A DNA stretch of 64,000 bases from Pelobates cultripes (Eukaryota > Chordata > Amphibia > Anura > Pelobatidae): positions 106,750,723-106,814,722 of the forward strand of contig OW240921.1 of assembly GCA_933207985.1 (NCBI GenBank), read 5' to 3'. This document shows, one piece after another, positions 59,041-64,000 of this stretch. Below the pieces are notes generated by a model. It had not been told where the DNA came from. It saw only the letters and a program-made list of their open reading frames with translations, and searched no databases. A program made the translations under genes and the position numbers. Position 1 is the first letter of the stretch; every line of letters starts with the position of its first letter.

Positions 59041-60288
59041 GTGACCCCTCCAGCACTGGTCGAGTTGCAATCAGTTTCTCCAGCCACCACCTCTGATGAT
59101 CAAGAGGTTAACCCTGCTCATATGATACCTGAGCACCTCAAAAGAGATATCCTGGAAGGTAAAGATATCAACTTGGCTTCATTGCTGATTGCCTCCCAGG
59201 ATGTGGTGGAACATAAGACTTACGCTTATGATGATATTTCTGTGGTGGTCAAATCTAGGGATGCCCAATTAAACAGGAAACTGACTATCCCTGAATTTGT
59301 GCTGGCATTTGGCATTTATCGTGATGTTATCTGTGCAGTATATCCCCACAGACGTGAGGAGTTTGATTTGTATATGCACAAGCTGGTGGACCTGGGCAAC
59401 AAATATGGTGGGTCAACTTTCTATGATTACCATAGATCCTTTTCTGCCAAGGTGTCTGGGGCTTTCTCCCAGTACGGGACAAGGTCCAACTGGAGCAAGA
59501 TTGATACGGTCATTTTCTGCAGACACTTTGCAGGTCTAAGAACGCCGGCTTGTGCATACTGCTCCTCCATGGCTCATACGGCTAACTTCTGTCCAACCAC
59601 TGCAAACGAACTTACCCCCTCGCAGGGCACTAGTTCCGCTGGTTCTGCAGAAAAAACACCCAAAGACAAACTGGGACGGCCTATCAAGTTTCTGGGCGAG
59701 TCCCAGATATGTAATAATTTTAATGTCGGATCATGTAATTACAGTGGATGTCGGCTATTGCATATATGTTTAAAATGTTACAGGGCACATGCCAAAACCA
59801 TGTGTCCTAATAAAATGTATCCTAAACAATACTTAACGTCGATAAACATTTCTGTACTTACGACATTACTGTCACATCATCCATCTAAACATTTGGTAGA
59901 ATTCATTATCTCGGGTCTCTCAGAAGGATTCCACACAGGTCTCATACACATGCCTTACGGAATCCTGGAATGTCCTAATTTACAATCTGCACAGCAAAAC
60001 CCTACAGCGGTTGACACACTCATAGCCAAGGAAGTGGCAGAGGGCTTCCTATTGGGGCCCTTCCAGTCCCCTCCTTTCACCACATGGCGGACAAACCCTA
60101 TCGGTATTGTCACGGGGAAATCTTCCCACAAACAGAGACTTATCATCGATCTATCGGCACCACACACCTCTGCCACTCCTAGTCTGAACTCCCTCATACC
60201 CTCTGAGGAAAAAGTTGCACCATTGATCACGCTATTACGGCTATCATGCAGGCAGGTGTCGGAGCATGGCTCAGTAAGACCGATATAA
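59041..60288 (+). pseudogene. Ngaro gag C-terminus with zinc fingers, fused to the RT N-terminus
   Basis: This 415-codon frame is open and continues from upstream gag; the GTG at 59041 is not taken as a real start. Residues 171-184 form a retroviral-type zinc knuckle, CX2CX4HX4C. Residues 224-241 fit CX7CX4CX3H, and residues 243-255 fit CX2CX3HX4C, giving three zinc-binding modules. From about residue 325 it becomes RT: EVAEGFLLGPF, then QRLIIDLSAPH and NSLIPSEE. Near 60222 the frame slips, and it ends at tandem TAA TAA codons (60286-60291). It overlaps no other gene and leads into the RT/RNase H frame. Gag and RT are apparently one polyprotein in this element. Confidence 0.8.
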
Positions 60289-60330
60289 TAAATGCCTTCA
60301 AGTTACTACCTATCCACCCTACACTGTGGC
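60222..60330 (+). other. Paired frame disruption within the Ngaro RT
   Basis: Between these positions the RT homology, including an AWLSKTDIINAFK block, lies in a different frame from both flanks. One indel occurs near 60222 and a compensating one near 60328. The apparent stop codons at 60286-60291 are a result of reading the wrong frame. Confidence 0.75.
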
Positions 60331-61413
60331 ATCCTACACGGCATCAAGTGGGCCGGGAACTACTACTTTTTCTCACGATTAACTTTTGGTTCCAAAAGTA
60401 GTCCAGCCATTTTCAACGTATTCGCCAAAACCCTATGCTGGTTATTATTAAATATAGCCAGATGCCCTACAGTGATACATTATCTGGATGATTTCTTACT
60501 GGTCGAGGAGAATATTTCCCCTACCAGCAGCCTCAAAGAAACCATCAGTCTATTCAAACAGTTGGGTGTCCCAGTCTCCCCCACCAAGACTGAAGGACCA
60601 GATACCTTCATCACATTCCTGGGTATCATACTAGACTCAGCCACCATGCAAGCGAGCCTGCCACACACCAAGGTACAAAACATTCTTACAAACATAAATC
60701 TCTACATACAACTCGGTACTTGCAACCGCAAAGAACTACAGTCTCTTCTTGGGTCACAAAATTTTGCTATGCGCATCATACCTCAAGGCCGTGCTTTCAT
60801 CTCACGACTCCTTTACATGTTCCCACTTTTTAGACATGATGCACACAGGTTATCCCTGGATACCACAGCCACGGCAGACTTACTCATGTGGAGAAACTTT
60901 TTAACCACCTGGAATGGTAAAAGTATGTTCCTCCCTAAATTGTCTGACTCTTCACCTACCATCTGGTCAGACGCGGCGTCTACCACAGGTTTTGCAGCAA
61001 TTTATGGGAACGAATGGCTTTGGGGTAGCTGGCCTTCAGAGGTTAAGGACCTGGAGGGTTTTTCCACTACCTCAGCTCTGTTTGAGATATATCCCATAGT
61101 GGCGGCTGCCGTGGCATGGGGGCATTTATGGGCAGGTAAACCAGTACGTTGCTACTCAGACAATCAAGCAACTTGCCACATTATTAACAAAGGCCGATCC
61201 AAGTCACTGACTATTATGAGATTCCTGAGGAAACTCACTTGGTTGGCTGCATGTCATAATTTCTTCTTGTTTTGTGTTCATGTTCCAGGTGTATGTAACA
61301 CGGCTGCTGACAATTTGTCTCGTTTTAATTTCCAGGCTTTTTGTCACATACTCCCATCAGCCGCACTCACAGCCACGACCACTCCACTATTCCACCATCT
61401 AGTAATGGACTAG
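60292..61413 (+). pseudogene. Ngaro reverse transcriptase and RNase H
   Basis: After the first 13 residues, which are frame-shifted, the 373-codon frame carries GIKWAGNYYFFSRLTFGSKS and the catalytic YLDD at residues 64-67 (60481-60492). It continues through the thumb and connection to an RNase H domain with the four acidic residues D227 (WSDAA), E265 (FEIYPI), D290 (CYSDNQ) and D340 (NTAADNLSR). The active-site sets of both domains look intact; the damage is the upstream frame slip. It would copy element RNA into DNA. Its end overlaps the open part of the recombinase frame (61341-61413). Confidence 0.88.
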
Positions 61414-62354
61414 ACGCTATCATGCAACATAGCAGAACATTGGCCCAATTAGCACTGTCTACTAATACCCGGAAAACTTACGACAGAGCTTTCATTTTAT
61501 TTAAAAGATTCCTTTCGGAACATAACATCTTACAACCTTTCATCATGACATCCTTGTTGGGCTTTGCTTCTTTTTGCCACCTCAAACTCAAATTATCATA
61601 CAACACAATCAAACTATATCTGACAGGCATCCAACATCACATGCTAACCTTACAACCCAACAATTCGAGTTTCATGTCCGCCTACCAAATTAAGATCATC
61701 CTTAGGGGTATTCAGAGATCCGAACCTCCACGTACGGCCCAGAGACTACCTATAGATTTCCGTATTTTTAAAGACTTATCCAAGTTACTAGATTTAAAAC
61801 CTTTTGCCAACAGCACAAATCTTGTCATTAAAACCACCATATACGTAGCTTTTTATGGTTTCTTGAGACCAAGAGAATTAACAGCCATCAGCACAACACA
61901 GTCCACTCACATCCTACTTCATTCACACTTAACAAAACACATGGACTTTTATATCTTGACTCTGCCTCATTCCAAAACCAGTCAACATGCACCTCCAGTA
62001 GAGGTTAAGTACTATCCTACTCACAACAGGTGGTGCCCCGTCAAAATACTGGATTCATATACCCAGCATAACAACGCCTCACCATATCAACCACTTTTCA
62101 GTCTACAAGGTTCTGTACTCACTACCAACACCTTTATGACACATGTCAGGTCCTTACTTACTCGGCTGGGCCTCAAATCAGCTAACTATTCGGGCCACTC
62201 CTTCCGCATAGGAGCGGCCTCCACAGCATCCAGTGCAAACATCCCAGTTCATGTTATCAAGTCACTGGGGCGCTGGAAATCATCAGCTTACTCTAGATAC
62301 ATACCTAACCCGGAACAAGAAGTAAGAAATGCTTTTCAAAACCTGTCTGGTTAA
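61341..62354 (+). CDS. Ngaro tyrosine recombinase (YR), apparently intact
   Basis: A 337-codon frame is open from a TTG at 61341; the first ATG is at 61422 (residue 28), nine bases after the RT stop. Residues about 34-125 form the core-binding (SAM-like) domain (TRKTYDRAFILFKRFL). The catalytic domain has Arg176 (FLRPREL), Lys212 (HSKTSQ), His286 and Arg289 (GHSFR), Trp312 (LGRWKSS) and the probable nucleophile Tyr320 (SRYI). The enzyme would integrate circular element DNA by strand exchange without target duplication. It is in the +2 frame relative to the RT and lies just upstream of B1. No stop or frameshift is visible. Confidence 0.93.
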   Translation: MSHTPISRTHSHDHSTIPPSSNGLDAIMQHSRTLAQLALSTNTRKTYDRAFILFKRFLSEHNILQPFIMTSLLGFASFCHLKLKLSYNTIKLYLTGIQHHMLTLQPNNSSFMSAYQIKIILRGIQRSEPPRTAQRLPIDFRIFKDLSKLLDLKPFANSTNLVIKTTIYVAFYGFLRPRELTAISTTQSTHILLHSHLTKHMDFYILTLPHSKTSQHAPPVEVKYYPTHNRWCPVKILDSYTQHNNASPYQPLFSLQGSVLTTNTFMTHVRSLLTRLGLKSANYSGHSFRIGAASTASSANIPVHVIKSLGRWKSSAYSRYIPNPEQEVRNAFQNLSG

Positions 62355-62377
62355 ATGTACGTATATTGCTGGTATGT

Positions 62378-62383
62378 AATAAA
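62378..62383 (+). promoter_or_regulatory. AATAAA hexamer after YR
   Basis: A canonical polyadenylation hexamer 24 bases past the recombinase stop and just before B1. It may define the RNA 3' end, though RNA of such elements must extend into A2/B2 to be copied, so its use is uncertain. Confidence 0.4.
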
Positions 62384-62400
62384 TATGATTTTCTATTTTT

Positions 62401-62530
62401 GCCCTCTTTATTTACAGGCCTACCTCATCGTCGGTTCCGGCACACCACAACCGACTTGCTCTTTTAATACCATCCTACACTTATCAGTGTTTGTTTCTTC
62501 TGTACTATCATGAGCCCTTACCAAAAATAT
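62401..62530 (+). repeat. Ngaro repeat B1
   Basis: 130 bp from GCCCTCTTTATTTACAGGCC to CCAAAAATAT. It differs from B2 at about two positions and contains TTACAGGCC, the reverse complement of GGCCTGTAA in A. Confidence 0.95.
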
Positions 62531-62633
62531 TAAGGCCTTTTGGCCTGTAATTATGGGAGGGGCGTATGACACACTTCCCTACTTAAGGGACACCCCTTAC
62601 CTGGCTCCATACCGTTCAAGGTCAGCGCTGCAT
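62531..62633 (+). repeat. Ngaro repeat A2
   Basis: Second copy of A, joined directly to B1. Confidence 0.95.
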
Positions 62634-62690
62634 CACCCTCCCACCACTCCTCATTATTAACTCCTTTTTCTTTACATTTCTTCTTGGTGG
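62634..62690 (+). other. Spacer between A2 and B2
   Basis: 57 bp without a counterpart after A1 or before B1. It is pyrimidine-rich. Confidence 0.7.
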
Positions 62691-62812
62691 GCCCTCTTTA
62701 TTTACAGGCCTACCTCATCGTCGGTTCCGGAACACCACAACCGACTTGCTCTTTTAATACCATCCTACACTTATCAGTGTTTGTTTCTTCTGTACTATCA
62801 TGAGCCCTTACC

Positions 62813-62820
<8 letters not shown>
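62691..62820 (+). repeat. Ngaro repeat B2
   Basis: Second copy of B, ending CCACAAATAT and merging into the TA microsatellite. Confidence 0.95.

Positions 62821-62862
<42 letters not shown>
62821..62862. repeat. TA microsatellite, right of the Ngaro-like element
   Basis: Pure alternating run, the continuation of the target tract at 56665-56687. Confidence 0.9.
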
Positions 62863-62864
<2 letters not shown>

Positions 62865-62984
62865 CATCCAGCAGCACAGATATGTTTACTTATAAAAAGC
62901 TGAACAGTTTGGATATTTTACTAGGTGTTTTTTTTTTATGTACAGCATCTATAGCAATATCTACTGATCACAAATAGATTAGCA

Positions 62985-63336
62985 CACTGATCAGCCACAA
63001 CATTAAAACCAACTTCCCACTATCATGTAAGTCCCCGTCATTCTGCCAAAACAGCTCTGATGAGTCGAGGCATACACTCCACAAAACTTCTGAATGTGGT
63101 ATCTGGCAGCAAGACATTAGCAGCAGATCCTTTAAGTCCTGTAAGTTGGGGCTATCATAGATCGGAATTGTTGTTCGAACACATCCCATAGATGCTCAAT
63201 CGGATTCTGGGGAATTTGGAGGCCAAGTTAACACCTTAAACTCTTTCTCATGTTCCTCAAACCATTTATAAACATCTTTTTGCAGTGTGGCAGGGTACAT
63301 TATCCTGCTAAAAAGAGGCCACTGCTATCAAGGAGC
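62985..63336. mobile_element. Tc1-like DNA transposon remnant
   Basis: GATCAGCCACAACATTAAAA at the edge, then GCAGCAGATCCTTTAAGTCC, CATCCCATAGATGCTCAATC, GGGGAATTTGGAGGCCAAGT, and GTGTGGCAGGGTACATTATC. This series is familiar from a widespread vertebrate Tc1-like element whose transposase would be on the minus strand. Only the end part is present. Confidence 0.55.
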
Positions 63337-63524
63337 GCCATTATTAAGAAGGAGTGTACGAAGGGGGGTACCTAGAGCATTTGGCCCCCGAGGCGGATCC
63401 TGTGCTTGGCACCTCCTTGCCCCCCCAAAAGCTCCGCCCCCAGTGCCAGTTTGGCTCCGCCTCCGATTTTGCTTAGCTCCGCCCCACTTTTCCTCCGTGC
63501 GGCCAGTTTATCAGCTGTTTGCTT

Positions 63525-63713
63525 GTGGGCCGGTGCACGGATTTTTGCCGCCCTAGGAAAAAGTAAAGTTTGCCGCCCCCCCCCATGTGACATCACAATG
63601 CCCCACCCATATGATTTGCCATGTTATCTAACGCCAGTGCTGCAGTGCCGCCGTGTTTACATTAAAAGGCCTGCAGGGACAGGCTATAGACACCAGAACC
63701 ACTACATTAAGCT
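63525..63713. repeat. Dispersed repeat, second copy of 2560-2760
   Basis: GGATTTTTGCCGCCCTAGG, CATCACAATGCCCCACCC, GTTTACATTAAAAGGCC, then GGCTATAGACACCAGAACCA. It is cut by the hAT-like end at 63714. Confidence 0.65.
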
Positions 63714-64000
63714 CAGGGCTGGACTGGCCCACCGGGATACTGGGAAATTTCCCAGGTGGCCGGTCCGGTGGCCGGTCCGGTGGCACTCAGAGGGGGCTGG
63801 CCGGGTTCCTGGCTGGAGCCGCCGGGCTGGGTGGCAGCTTCTGTGCTGGGAATTGTGGGAACCGCGAGGGAGCATGGTACAGAGACAGGCTCCTCCTTCT
63901 TCAGCCATCAGCAGCCAGTGACAGAACCCAGCCGGCCCCCTCTGACTGAAGGTAAAGGGGGGGGGGAGAATGAAGAGGGGAATAGGGGAGGGATATGAAA
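63714..64000. mobile_element. hAT-like element, start only (family of 1765-4401)
   Basis: CAGGGCTGGACTGGCCCACC then GGGAAATTTCCC matches the inverted right end of 1765-4401. It runs off the window, so the other end and the target duplication cannot be checked. Confidence 0.65.

Larger units (their letters stand above)
56688..62820 (+). mobile_element. Ngaro-like tyrosine-recombinase retrotransposon
   Basis: The order is A1 (56688-56792), long leader, gag (58678 on), RT/RNase H, tyrosine recombinase, B1 (62401-62530), A2 (62531-62633), B2 (62691-62820). This split direct-repeat layout A1-ORFs-B1-A2-B2 distinguishes Ngaro/PAT-type YR retrotransposons from DIRS1, which has inverted terminal repeats. 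Such elements integrate through a recombinase-catalysed circle rather than with a DDE integrase. Nothing like a DIRS methyltransferase is visible. It sits in a TA microsatellite with no target duplication. Confidence 0.9.

Noticed and set aside
60286..60291. Tandem stop codons marking a gag-RT gene boundary
   Set aside because: Conserved RT sequence spans this point in another frame, so the stops result from an upstream frame slip.
56688..62820. DIRS1-type element
   Set aside because: The terminal repeats are direct and split (A1...B1-A2-B2), with no inverted terminal repeats or internal complementary region; Ngaro/PAT fits better.
56688..62820. Endogenous retrovirus or LTR retrotransposon
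   Set aside because: There is no DDE integrase, protease or envelope region, and a tyrosine recombinase is present.

Overview
This window is repeat-dense vertebrate DNA, most probably from an anuran amphibian. The evidence is the mix of elements: TTAA-bounded elements whose ends resemble the T2 family described in Xenopus, CR1-like and L1/Tx1-like LINEs, Tc1 remnants, hAT-like non-autonomous elements with perfect 8-bp target duplications, and a Ngaro-type tyrosine-recombinase retrotransposon. The species cannot be fixed from the sequence. I see no complete host gene. The only host-gene candidate is a short terminal-exon-like stretch on the minus strand at 38818-38949. Nearly every long open frame outside the retroelements comes from CA/TG minisatellites or palindromes.

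Layout. 1-5000 is a nest: a minus-strand CR1-like LINE (632-1264 and 4466-4650) split at one TTAA by a 72-bp MITE and a T2-like element, the latter split in turn by a hAT-like element (1765-4401) that holds an assembly gap and a 264-bp palindrome. 5000-11575 is mostly unique AT-rich sequence with a Tc1 remnant, a 647-bp T2-like element and smaller relatives. 11594-16378 is a hAT-like copy carrying two further insertions. 16379-19598 is a 5'-truncated minus-strand L1 with an LTR-like insertion in its reverse transcriptase region. 19633-20889 holds a tandem repeat of about 73 bp and an array of seven hairpins, followed by a plus-strand L1 ORF1 fragment.

21531-41280 is the quietest part: AT-rich, with scattered SINE and LINE tails and the candidate host exon. 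41301-45877 is a plus-strand L1 with its 5' end, ORF1, endonuclease and 3' end but lacking most of the RT; a 17-nt A-rich direct repeat flanks it. 46276-46870 is a small retroposed insertion. 47186-49578 is a hAT-like element with an internally inverted minisatellite. 49860-51068 is a Tc1 remnant, followed by an unidentified open stretch and a T2-like element with a MITE nested in it. 52790-54060 is CA-rich and then GC-rich repeat.

The standout is 56688-62820, a structurally complete Ngaro-like retrotransposon. Its order is A1, 5' leader, gag, RT/RNase H, tyrosine recombinase, B1, A2, B2 (split direct repeats), and it sits inside a TA microsatellite with no visible target duplication. The tyrosine recombinase frame is open with its catalytic set present, while gag and RT carry a few breaks. 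Low divergence between its repeat pairs suggests a fairly recent insertion. Another Tc1-like remnant and the start of a second hAT-like copy close the window.
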